Assembly (NCBI GenBank): GCA_026982235.1
Contig: JALSHM010000074.1
Coordinates: forward strand, 1-5,008
Reading direction: 5' to 3'
From: Robiginitomaculum sp.
Lineage (GTDB): Bacteria; Pseudomonadota; Alphaproteobacteria; Caulobacterales; Maricaulaceae
DNA: 5,008 nucleotides
The notes beneath the pieces are model-generated. The model did no database searches and had not been told where the DNA came from. It saw only the letters and a program-made list of their open reading frames with translations. Positions 1-5,008 of the stretch are shown one piece after another; the first letter of the stretch is position 1; the number at the start of each line of letters is the position of its first letter. The position numbers and the translations under genes are program-made.

Positions 1-796
1 CGTTAGAGCCACCTGAGCGGGACAAAATCCGCGAGTTAATGCCGACAAGCTCGCCTTTGGAATTGATCAAAGCCCCACCGGAATTACCTTTGTTAATGGC
101 GGCGTCGGTCTGGATGAAATCTTGGTATTCACCTTGGGAAGCGCTGGAGCGACCAAGGGCGGAGACAATGCCCGTCGTGACCGTCTGCCCGATGCCAAAT
201 GCATTACCAATAGCAATGACATAGTCGCCAACTTTGACTTTATCCGAATCGGCCAAATTCACATCGGTCAAACCGCGCAAATCAATTTTTAACAGGGCAA
301 TATCGGTTTTGGGGTCGGAGCCGACCACGGTTGCATCAGCAGTGCGGCGGTCGGTTAAGGTAATGGTGATTTCGTCCGCCCCATCAATGACATGGGAATT
401 GGTTAAAATATAGCCTTTGCTGGCATTGATGATAACACCAGATCCAGCCGAGCGCATGATCCGTTCGTCTTGTTCCTCATCGCCATTACGGTTTCTTTTG
501 AACGGGTTTGGACGGTCGCCAAAAAACCGTTCCATAAATTCATCATTCATCATATTGCCGCCAAATGGGTTAGATGGGATTTTTACTTTCGAGGACACGG
601 ATATATTCACGACTGCGGGCGTGGTGCGTTCCAAGAGGGGAGCGAGTGTCAACACGCCGCGTGCCGGATCAATGGTCAAGGCTTGGGTGTTTGAACTCTT
701 GCCATTGAATACAGGCCATTTTGATTGGGCGCTGGCAAGAGGGGTTATAAGCATAGATGTTGCGAGGACGGATGTTAGGAAAATTGATTTTTTCAT
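1..796 (-). CDS. Do/DegP-family periplasmic serine protease, N-terminal part (truncated by window edge)
   Basis: HtrA/Deg proteases degrade or refold misfolded envelope proteins in the periplasm. The 265 residues visible begin with a signal peptide (MKK, hydrophobic stretch, then ALASA-like end; likely cleavage after Ala23 in LASA|QS). A chymotrypsin-like S1C domain follows with the complete triad: His135 in TNSHVI, Asp165 in DPKTDIALLKI and Ser239 in GNSGGALIN. The His-Asp and Asp-Ser spacings (30 and 74) match DegP. Residues about 73-110 (NPFGGNMM...ERFFGDRPNPF, then a charged stretch) correspond to the variable LA-loop region. The PDZ domains lie beyond the window, so DegP and DegQ types cannot be separated. 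The start at 796 is supported by GGAG (complement of 803-806) six bases upstream and by the signal peptide. It is transcribed away from the operon on the right. No clear heat-shock or ECF promoter was recognised upstream. Confidence 0.95.
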   Translation of the reverse strand, partial: MKKSIFLTSVLATSMLITPLASAQSKWPVFNGKSSNTQALTIDPARGVLTLAPLLERTTPAVVNISVSSKVKIPSNPFGGNMMNDEFMERFFGDRPNPFKRNRNGDEEQDERIMRSAGSGVIINASKGYILTNSHVIDGADEITITLTDRRTADATVVGSDPKTDIALLKIDLRGLTDVNLADSDKVKVGDYVIAIGNAFGIGQTVTTGIVSALGRSSASQGEYQDFIQTDAAINKGNSGGALINSKGELVGINSRILSRSGGSN

Positions 797-927
797 GGTG
801 AACTCCAATAGAGTGAATTTGTTGCGCTGAATGTAGGCTTCCTCTGCACGGCTTCAAGTGTTCGAGGCATAATGTTACCAAGATTTAAGGGCAAGCCTTT
901 GTCTCGCAATGGCACATCCGTCTCTTA

Positions 928-949
928 TTGGCACAATCAAGCGTGCCAA
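928..949. promoter_or_regulatory. Perfect 7+7 bp dyad, possible activator binding site
   Basis: TTGGCAC (928-934) and GTGCCAA (943-949) are perfect inverted copies separated by 8 bases. The site lies in the gap between the protease gene and the MITE-like element. Its GCAC...GTGC core resembles the dyads bound by NtrC-type enhancer-binding proteins, although the 8-base spacer differs from the usual NtrC arrangement. It could serve the protease promoter, the sigma-54 promoter to the right, or neither. A binding role is inference. Confidence 0.4.
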
Positions 950-989
950 ATACGCCTGAATAGCGATTATTATACAGGTTTTCCCCATA

Positions 990-1270
990 TTAGGTGGTGT
1001 ACTCATAAACTCAGACCGCAATGGCATGAGTCAATTTGTTCGCTGGCTAGGCGTAAAGCCGCAGGAAATGCTAGCATTTTCAAGGGTTTACAACGACGCC
1101 AGTGGGCAAAGTGGCCATGCTGAACGTGACTGAAGCGCGGAACGAAATCTGCTACAATCTGCGTCGTCAAAGCGCTTGGCCGGGCAATAAGCCCGCCCTG
1201 CACACTTTTCCTAGCATATTTTCGCATATTTCGCTCCATTACGGCCTGAGTTTATGAGTACACTACCTAA
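990..1270. mobile_element. MITE-like non-autonomous element with long terminal inverted repeats
   Basis: The termini 990-1024 and 1236-1270 are inverted copies matching at 32 of 35 positions; the shared core includes GTGTACTCATAAACTCAG. A TA dinucleotide flanks each end (991-992 and 1268-1269), as expected for a 2-bp target duplication of the IS630/Tc1-mariner type. Elements of the IS5 superfamily that target TNA sites are an alternative. With the TA copies excluded the element is 275 bp, too short for a transposase, and no transposase fragment was recognised in any frame. The interior holds a perfect 14-bp palindrome (1066-1079) and a CGGGC/GCCCG hairpin (1181-1195). It would need a full-length relative elsewhere in the genome to move. 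It sits directly against the -24 element of the sigma-54 promoter. Confidence 0.8.
1066..1079. repeat. Perfect 14-bp palindrome inside the MITE-like element
   Basis: AAATGCTAGCATTT equals its own reverse complement. It lies about 75 bp inside the left end. A related string, CTAGCATATTTTC (1211-1223), occurs near the right end, so the internal sequence may be a subterminal motif for the transposase. This role is speculative. Confidence 0.4.
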
Positions 1271-1272
1271 AA

Positions 1273-1289
1273 CTGGCACGATGGTTGCA
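1273..1289 (+). promoter_or_regulatory. Sigma-54 (RpoN) -24/-12 promoter
   Basis: CTGGCACGATGGTTGCA matches the RpoN consensus YTGGCACG-N4-TTGCW at every defined position, and the preceding AAAA fits the mrNr part of the extended consensus. The -24 GG is at 1275-1276 and the -12 GC at 1287-1288, in the correct 12-bp register. This places the transcription start near 1300, within GGGG. Sigma-54 promoters need an ATP-using enhancer-binding protein, usually bound 80-200 bp upstream; the dyad at 928-949 is a candidate site. The transcript would run about 95 bases to the terminator at 1394, so the promoter appears to serve a small RNA rather than the acyl-CoA synthetase directly. Confidence 0.75.
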
Positions 1290-1299
1290 AAGCTTATGG

Positions 1300-1394
1300 G
1301 GAATGAACTGCTCCCACAGATCATGGCGAGGTTTCTAGTCCAAACTGAGCCACCCACACCTTAAGCCCTTGTGTTCGCACAGGGGCTTTTTTTT
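1300..1394 (+). ncRNA. Predicted sigma-54-dependent small RNA, about 95 nt
   Basis: No known RNA family was recognised. The call rests on a strong sigma-54 promoter placing the start near 1300, an intrinsic terminator ending at 1394, and internal structure. Bases 1324-1334 pair with 1342-1352 to form a stem with a 7-base loop. It contains tandem opposed GA dinucleotides (1328-1329 against 1347-1348), the kind that form sheared G.A pairs in structured RNA. Two C-rich stretches, CTCCCAC (1311-1317) and CCCACACC (1353-1360), flank this hairpin. The second lies in an unpaired linker and could pair with G-rich ribosome binding sites; that is inference. A 13-codon ORF (1323-1364) lacks a Shine-Dalgarno, so a coding role is unlikely. 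Known sigma-54-dependent sRNAs such as Qrr, GlmY/GlmZ and CrcZ set a precedent, but no sequence similarity to them was seen. Confidence 0.55.
1363..1394 (+). terminator. Rho-independent terminator with TTCG tetraloop
   Basis: AAGCCCTTGTG (1363-1373) pairs with CACAGGGGCTT (1378-1388) over 11 pairs, one of them a G.T wobble, closed by a TTCG loop (1374-1377). A run of eight T (1387-1394) overlaps the 3' base of the stem. The T-run is only on the plus-strand side, so it ends a rightward transcript and insulates the acyl-CoA synthetase gene 77 bases downstream. Confidence 0.9.
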
Positions 1395-1436
1395 GGTTTT
1401 ATTTGTACGCATTAAGGTTCGAAAAACCAGAAAGCC

Positions 1437-1464
1437 TTGACCCATACCCTCACTTGCCTATGTA
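1437..1464 (+). promoter_or_regulatory. Candidate housekeeping promoter of the lipid operon
   Basis: TTGACC (1437-1442) is a good -35 element. A -10 is poorly resolved: TATGTA (1459-1464, spacer 16) is the best spaced, while TATAGG (1463-1468) is closer in sequence but too far. The strong terminator just upstream means the operon needs its own promoter in this 76-base gap. Use of this site would start transcription at or just before the ATG at 1471. Confidence 0.35.
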
Positions 1465-1470
1465 TAGGGC

Positions 1471-3264
1471 ATGGGTTTTATAAAAAAAATTATTACCGAA
1501 GTGAAATTCATTCGTAAGATGAAGCGCATGTTGGCGGCGGTTGATGATGTTGATTCAGCTTCCAGTAATCTGGTGCCTGACGATATTGAACGTGTCGTGG
1601 ACAAATACCCCGACAATATTGCCTTTATTGAAGATGACCGAGAATGGACATATCGGGATTTTGATAACTATGCCAACCAAGTTGCAAATTGGGCTTTGGT
1701 GCAAGGCGGGCGGCGCGATGATACGGTTGCTATATTTGCCCGTAACCGGCTTGAATATGTGGCTATTTGGTTTGGCCTGAGCAAGGTGGGCATGGTGCCC
1801 GCCTTGTTGAATTATCAATTACGCGCGGCACCATTGGCGCATTGTGTCAACATATCCCAAGCAAAATTGGCCATTGTTGACCATGAATTATTAGACGCGT
1901 GGGAAAGTGCTCAAGCGGATTTGCCCGAAACATTATCCACTTTTATCGCTTTTGGGAAAAGCAAAAAAGTATCCGGTTTTGATCGCAGTGTTGCAGAACA
2001 ACCGCAGACACGACCACGCCGTGCCATTCGCGAGGGCATATTGGCAGGACGGGTGTTTATGAAAATGTTCACATCCGGCACGACGGGCATGCCCAAGGCG
2101 GCCAAGGTCACCCATGCGCGCGGGCAATATTATATGCGCGGTTTTGTGGTCGCATCCGAGGTTAATTATACCGACAGAATATTGATGGTACTGCCTATGT
2201 ATCATGCCACGGGTGGTATTTGCGGGGTGGGTTTGGCCTTATCTAAAGGGGGGACAGTGATTGTCCGTCCCAAGTTTTCCGCCTCGACATTTTGGGATGA
2301 TGCCGTCAAATATAAAGCCACCATGTTTATGTATGTAGGTGAATTGTGCAGGTTCTTGCTCAATGTGCCGGCGCACCCCCTGGAGAAAAGCCACAATATT
2401 CGCTGTATTATTGGCAATGGTCTGCGGCCAGAAGTGTGGACGAAATTTGTCGAGCGGTTCAATATACCCCATGTGGTCGAGTTTTACGGCGCCACTGAGG
2501 GTAATATTTCCATGATAAACTTTATGGGCAAAGTCGGGGCAGTTGGGCGGATTCCCGAATATATGCGCGATAAAACCAACGGGGCTTTGATAAAATTTGA
2601 TGTGGAAACCAACACCCATATTCGCGGCGCAGACGGGTTTTGCCAGCGTACAGATGTGGACGAAATTGGTGAGTTAATCGGTGAGATTCGCCCCGGGGAA
2701 ACCCGCTTTAAGTACGAAGGCTATGAAGACAAAAACGCCAGCGCCAAGAAAATCATTAAAGATGTATTTGTCAAAGGCGACCGCTGGTTCCGCACGGGTG
2801 ATTTGTTATGGCGGGATAAAGAAGGCTATTATTACTTTGCCGATCGGATTGGGGATACCTTCCGCTGGAAGGCCGAGAACGTCGCCACCAATGAAGTGGC
2901 TGCTGCGCTCACCGCATTTGACGGCGTCACCCAAGCCAATGTTTATGGGGTTCCTATTCCGGGCTATGACGGCAAGGCGGGCATGGCGTCTTTGGTGGCG
3001 GATGCAGGGGTCGATTTAGACGCTTTGTATAAACACATAGAGGCCGCACTGCCGCCCTATGCAAGACCAATATTCCTCCGCATTACATCTGAGGCCGAAA
3101 CTACGGGCACTTTTAAGTATAAGAAAACCGACTTGGTCAAAGACGGATTTGATCCGGCTAAGATTAAAGACGATCTCTATATGGCGCATCCGAGCGAAGG
3201 TAAATATGTGCGCCTTGACAAAGACTTGTTTAAGCAAATCAATGACGAGAAAATCAGGTTTTAG
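1471..3264 (+). CDS. Long-chain/very-long-chain acyl-CoA synthetase, FATP type
   Basis: This is an adenylate-forming enzyme expected to convert a fatty acid, ATP and CoA to acyl-CoA, AMP and pyrophosphate at the inner face of the cytoplasmic membrane. The P-loop FTSGTTGMPKAA is at residues 200-211, FYGATEGN (A5 motif) at 338-345, RTGDL (A7) at 441-445, GDTFRWKAENVATNEV (A8) at 461-476 and TGTFKYKK (A10 region) at 545-552. YGATEGN, GVPIPGYDGKAGMA (493-506) and TGTFK are typical of the FATP/very-long-chain subgroup rather than classical FadD. At 597 residues it is full length. The N-terminus (MGFIKKIITEVKFIRKMKRM) fits the family start, supporting the ATG at 1471, yet no properly spaced Shine-Dalgarno precedes it. 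It is the first gene of the operon; its TAG lies 6 bases before the next ATG. The preferred acyl substrate cannot be read from the sequence. Confidence 0.93.
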   Translation: MGFIKKIITEVKFIRKMKRMLAAVDDVDSASSNLVPDDIERVVDKYPDNIAFIEDDREWTYRDFDNYANQVANWALVQGGRRDDTVAIFARNRLEYVAIWFGLSKVGMVPALLNYQLRAAPLAHCVNISQAKLAIVDHELLDAWESAQADLPETLSTFIAFGKSKKVSGFDRSVAEQPQTRPRRAIREGILAGRVFMKMFTSGTTGMPKAAKVTHARGQYYMRGFVVASEVNYTDRILMVLPMYHATGGICGVGLALSKGGTVIVRPKFSASTFWDDAVKYKATMFMYVGELCRFLLNVPAHPLEKSHNIRCIIGNGLRPEVWTKFVERFNIPHVVEFYGATEGNISMINFMGKVGAVGRIPEYMRDKTNGALIKFDVETNTHIRGADGFCQRTDVDEIGELIGEIRPGETRFKYEGYEDKNASAKKIIKDVFVKGDRWFRTGDLLWRDKEGYYYFADRIGDTFRWKAENVATNEVAAALTAFDGVTQANVYGVPIPGYDGKAGMASLVADAGVDLDALYKHIEAALPPYARPIFLRITSEAETTGTFKYKKTDLVKDGFDPAKIKDDLYMAHPSEGKYVRLDKDLFKQINDEKIRF

Positions 3265-3270
3265 GACAGC

Positions 3271-3831
3271 ATGACGGTGCGGCCTACGGACATTCTTGAA
3301 TTTTGGTTCACCCATGCGGGGTCTGCGAAATGGTACGCCAAGTCTGATGCTTTTGATGCGGAAATTCGTACACGGTTCGAAGCATTTGCCGTGGACGCAG
3401 CCGCGCAGGTAAAACGGGACGGCACACACGAATGGCAAGTAGAGCCTGATACGGCACTTGCCCTCATTATTGCCCTCGATCAATTCCCGCGCAATATGTA
3501 CCGGGATAATAAAGGCGCATTCGCATGGGATAAATACGCCCTGGCTTGTGCGCAAAATGCGATTGCGCAAGGCCATGACTTAAAAATAGGCCAAGACAGG
3601 CGCGCGTTTTTTTACATGCCCTTCATGCACGCCGAAGACTTGGCCATGCAGGACGAATGTGTGCGCTTGATGGATATGCGTATTGATAGCGAGAGCAGTT
3701 TATTTCACGCCAAAGCCCACAGAAAATTGATAGCAGATTTTGGCCGCTTCCCCCACCGCAACAAAATTTTGGGACGCGACAGCACAAATGCCGAGAGAGC
3801 GTTTTTAGCACAAGGAGGTTATGCACCGTGA
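3271..3831 (+). CDS. DUF924 family protein
   Basis: The 186-residue product has the conserved DUF924 blocks: FWF at 11-13, LDQFPRN at 69-75, RAFFYMPFMHAED at 111-123 and FGRFPHRNKILGR at 157-169. The family is cytoplasmic, largely helical and TPR-like, and has no established biochemical function; none is assigned here. There is no signal peptide or membrane segment. Length is normal for the family, so the gene is intact. AGGA (3263-3266), overlapping the stop codon of the acyl-CoA synthetase, is the likely ribosome binding site for the ATG at 3271, which suggests coupled translation. The 3' end overlaps the hydrolase start by four bases (GTGA). Co-transcription with two lipid enzymes is the only functional hint. 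Confidence 0.92.
   Translation: MTVRPTDILEFWFTHAGSAKWYAKSDAFDAEIRTRFEAFAVDAAAQVKRDGTHEWQVEPDTALALIIALDQFPRNMYRDNKGAFAWDKYALACAQNAIAQGHDLKIGQDRRAFFYMPFMHAEDLAMQDECVRLMDMRIDSESSLFHAKAHRKLIADFGRFPHRNKILGRDSTNAERAFLAQGGYAP
3812..3818 (+). promoter_or_regulatory. Strong Shine-Dalgarno fixing a GTG start
   Basis: AAGGAGG lies inside the end of the DUF924 gene, nine bases before GTG at 3828. The nearer ATG at 3821 is out of frame with the hydrolase, so this site supports the GTG start and translational coupling through the GTGA overlap. Confidence 0.8.
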
Positions 3832-4817
3832 CTATTCAAAGAAAAACAAAGCCGACTAAAAGGAAACTAAAACTCGAAAAGGGCAAATTAAAACTGGGCG
3901 ATGAAGAGCTAAATTTGGCCGAAGAATGGAAAACCCAGCTCGCCAAAATGAAGATGAAGCCGGATCAAATTTATTCAATCCATAATAAAATCCGTACCCT
4001 GACCAATAATTTCGATATGCCCGGCCCCGAAATGCGTGATGTGTTGGACTTTGATGTCCACCACGAAAAATTCCCAGTGCCGGTGCGGCTTTATGTGCCC
4101 AAGGGCGCTTCGCGCGGGCCAGGGCCGACTTTGGTGTTTTTGCACGGCGGTGGTTTTGTCACTTGCTCTATGGAATCCCACGAAGGCATGTGCTTGCGCA
4201 TGGCCGATAGTGCGAAAATGCGCGTCCTGTCGGTTGATTATCGGCTGGCACCCCAATACCCGTTCCCGGCGGGGCCTGATGACTGCGAACATGTATTGAA
4301 ATGGGCATTGGCGGGCAAAGGTCTGGAACATGGTATCGACCCGAAACGACTTGGGATTGGCGGCGATAGTGCAGGGGGGACAATGTCGGCTTATCTGGCG
4401 CAAAAATACCGCAAAGATTTACGTGCGCAAATTCTGCTCTATCCGCTCATGCAAATGGCCGAAATAAAGCCCCAAAAACCCGGACCCCAAGACATGTTGC
4501 AATTGGGTGTGGTGGCGCTGAAGTTTATTTTGAAATATTATGTGGTTGATGCCGATGTGATGTCCACACGGATTTCCCCACTGTTCGAGAAAAACCTCAA
4601 GGGCCTGCCGCCAGCCTATATCCTCACCTGTGGTCTGGATCCGCTACGGGCGGAAGGCAGGTTGTATAAAGACTATCTTGAGGACAATGATGTGCCAGTT
4701 GAATATATTCACGAAAAGGCCATGCCCCACGGCTTCCTGAATTTCTCCAAAGCCTTCCCTAAAGCCCGCACCATTCCCGAAGAGACCGGAAAATTCATGC
4801 GCCGGACAATGTCTTAG
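3828..4817 (+). CDS. Alpha/beta hydrolase, hormone-sensitive lipase (family IV) type esterase
   Basis: The 329-residue protein is a serine carboxylester hydrolase expected to cleave acyl esters, probably in the cytoplasm since no signal peptide is present. The oxyanion-hole motif HGGGF is at residues 106-110 and SVDYRLAPQYPFPAGPDD at 135-152. The nucleophile elbow GDSAGG (179-184) contains Ser181. The acid is probably Asp271 in DPLRAEG and the base His301 in HGF. This set defines the bacterial HSL family, GDSAG subgroup. Before the cap region (from about residue 30) is an unusual tail: residues 1-22 contain eight Lys and two Arg with one acidic residue, then an acidic patch GDEELNLAEEW (24-34). 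Translation starts at GTG 3828, fixed by the strong AAGGAGG upstream. It is the last gene of the operon. The natural substrate is unknown; a lipid or acyl ester supplying the acyl-CoA synthetase is inferred from context. Confidence 0.93.
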   Translation: MTIQRKTKPTKRKLKLEKGKLKLGDEELNLAEEWKTQLAKMKMKPDQIYSIHNKIRTLTNNFDMPGPEMRDVLDFDVHHEKFPVPVRLYVPKGASRGPGPTLVFLHGGGFVTCSMESHEGMCLRMADSAKMRVLSVDYRLAPQYPFPAGPDDCEHVLKWALAGKGLEHGIDPKRLGIGGDSAGGTMSAYLAQKYRKDLRAQILLYPLMQMAEIKPQKPGPQDMLQLGVVALKFILKYYVVDADVMSTRISPLFEKNLKGLPPAYILTCGLDPLRAEGRLYKDYLEDNDVPVEYIHEKAMPHGFLNFSKAFPKARTIPEETGKFMRRTMS

Positions 4818-4833
4818 CGAGGGAATATCCCGT

Positions 4834-4874
4834 ATAGGCCTAAGTTGACTGAAAGGCTTGTCTTATAGTTTTTT
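4834..4874 (+). terminator. Weak terminator candidate after the operon
   Basis: Bases 4834-4841 can pair with 4854-4861 (eight pairs, two of them G.T, loop of 12), with six T at 4869-4874. The 7-base gap between stem and T-run makes this a poor intrinsic terminator. A short GGGA-ATA-TCCC hairpin (4821-4831) lies just before it. Confidence 0.3.
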
Positions 4875-4894
4875 GTTGGGCAATAGTTCTGACT

Positions 4895-5008
4895 TTAATA
4901 GCTATGTTGGCCGCGCCCGCCGCCTTGGCCTTTGCCGCGCTTTTTCTGCTTGCTTTGACTGGGTTTTTTGCCTTGACTACGGCCCGAAGGTCGGGCGGCA
5001 ACGCGTAC
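4895..5008 (-). CDS. Probable C-terminal tail of a basic Gly/Lys-rich protein (partial)
   Basis: Reading leftward from the window edge, one minus-strand frame gives 37 residues ending at TAA (4897-4895). The tail is rich in Lys, Gly, Gln and Arg and ends KKRGKGQGGGRGQHSY. Such disordered tails are common on bacterial RNA-binding proteins, for example DEAD-box RNA helicases and pseudouridine synthases, but no catalytic domain is visible, so no function is assigned. It would converge with the hydrolase gene, with 77 bases between stop codons. Two other frames are also open here: a second minus-strand frame (Ala/Lys-rich, stop near 4845) and a plus-strand frame from ATG 4904 giving a hydrophobic peptide. 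The chosen frame is preferred on composition only. Confidence 0.4.
   Translation of the reverse strand, partial: VRVAARPSGRSQGKKPSQSKQKKRGKGQGGGRGQHSY

Larger units (their letters stand above)
981..1303. repeat. 9-bp inverted repeat pair flanking the MITE and sigma-54 promoter
   Basis: TTCCCCATA (981-989) and TATGGGGAA (1295-1303) are perfect inverted copies, one just outside the left end of the mobile element and one over the predicted sigma-54 start site. If the element and one TA copy are removed in silico, the arms are 28 bases apart and enclose the sigma-54 promoter. They could be an operator pair or hairpin that predates the insertion; chance is possible. Confidence 0.4.

Noticed and set aside
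417..830. Plus-strand ORFs across the protease gene (39-224, 417-830, 470-694)
   Set aside because: They are antisense shadows of the strongly supported protease reading frame.
866..890. CtrA-like TTAA...TAAC motif upstream of the protease on the minus strand
   Set aside because: The half-site spacing is one base short of TTAA-N7-TTAAC and one half is imperfect, so the match is within chance.
872..1123. Plus-strand 83-codon ORF
   Set aside because: It spans the intergenic flank and half of the mobile element, lacks family resemblance, and has Trp/Cys/His-rich composition unlike its neighbours.
1003..1239. Minus-strand 78-codon ORF nearly filling the MITE-like element
   Set aside because: The product shows no transposase motif or recognisable domain. 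Its start lies in the terminal repeat without a Shine-Dalgarno, and its extent follows the element, so it is probably open by chance.
1323..1364. Short ORF MARFLVQTEPPTP ending at the terminator, as an attenuator leader peptide
   Set aside because: It has no Shine-Dalgarno and no run of regulatory codons, no alternative anti-terminator stem was found, and the downstream gene is not an amino-acid biosynthesis gene.
4845..4869. TTGACT and TATAGT as a promoter for a plus-strand gene at the right edge
   Set aside because: The spacer is only 13 bases, too short for a sigma-70 type promoter, and the ATG at 4904 has no Shine-Dalgarno.

Overview
The window is bacterial chromosome. The protein types suggest an alphaproteobacterium, perhaps of the Caulobacterales/Hyphomonadaceae or sphingomonad kind: a FATP-type long-chain acyl-CoA synthetase, a DUF924 protein, an HSL-type hydrolase and a Do-like periplasmic protease. 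This placement is inference from family resemblance and moderate base composition, not from a marker gene.

Layout. Positions 1-796 (minus strand, cut by the left edge) hold the N-terminal 265 residues of a Do/DegP-type periplasmic serine protease, with signal peptide and full catalytic triad. Positions 797-1470 contain no convincing protein gene but are densely organised. They hold, in order: a perfect 7+7 bp dyad (928-949); a roughly 280-bp MITE-like element (990-1270) with 35-bp imperfect terminal inverted repeats and a TA target duplication; a near-perfect sigma-54 (-24/-12) promoter (1273-1289); and a predicted small RNA of about 95 nt ending in a UUCG-loop Rho-independent terminator (1363-1394).

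Positions 1471-4817 (plus strand) form a tight three-gene operon: acyl-CoA synthetase, DUF924 protein, and alpha/beta hydrolase of the hormone-sensitive-lipase family. The first junction is 6 bp. The second is a 4-bp GTGA overlap behind a strong Shine-Dalgarno. The hydrolase could release acyl chains from esters and the synthetase could activate them to acyl-CoA; the DUF924 role is unknown. A weak terminator candidate follows. The last 114 bases probably encode the basic Gly/Lys-rich C-terminal tail of a convergent minus-strand gene.

The most interesting part is the 928-1394 regulatory block. It looks like a sigma-54-dependent sRNA gene whose upstream region has been split by a small transposable element, moving a putative activator site from about -83 to about -362 relative to the predicted transcription start.
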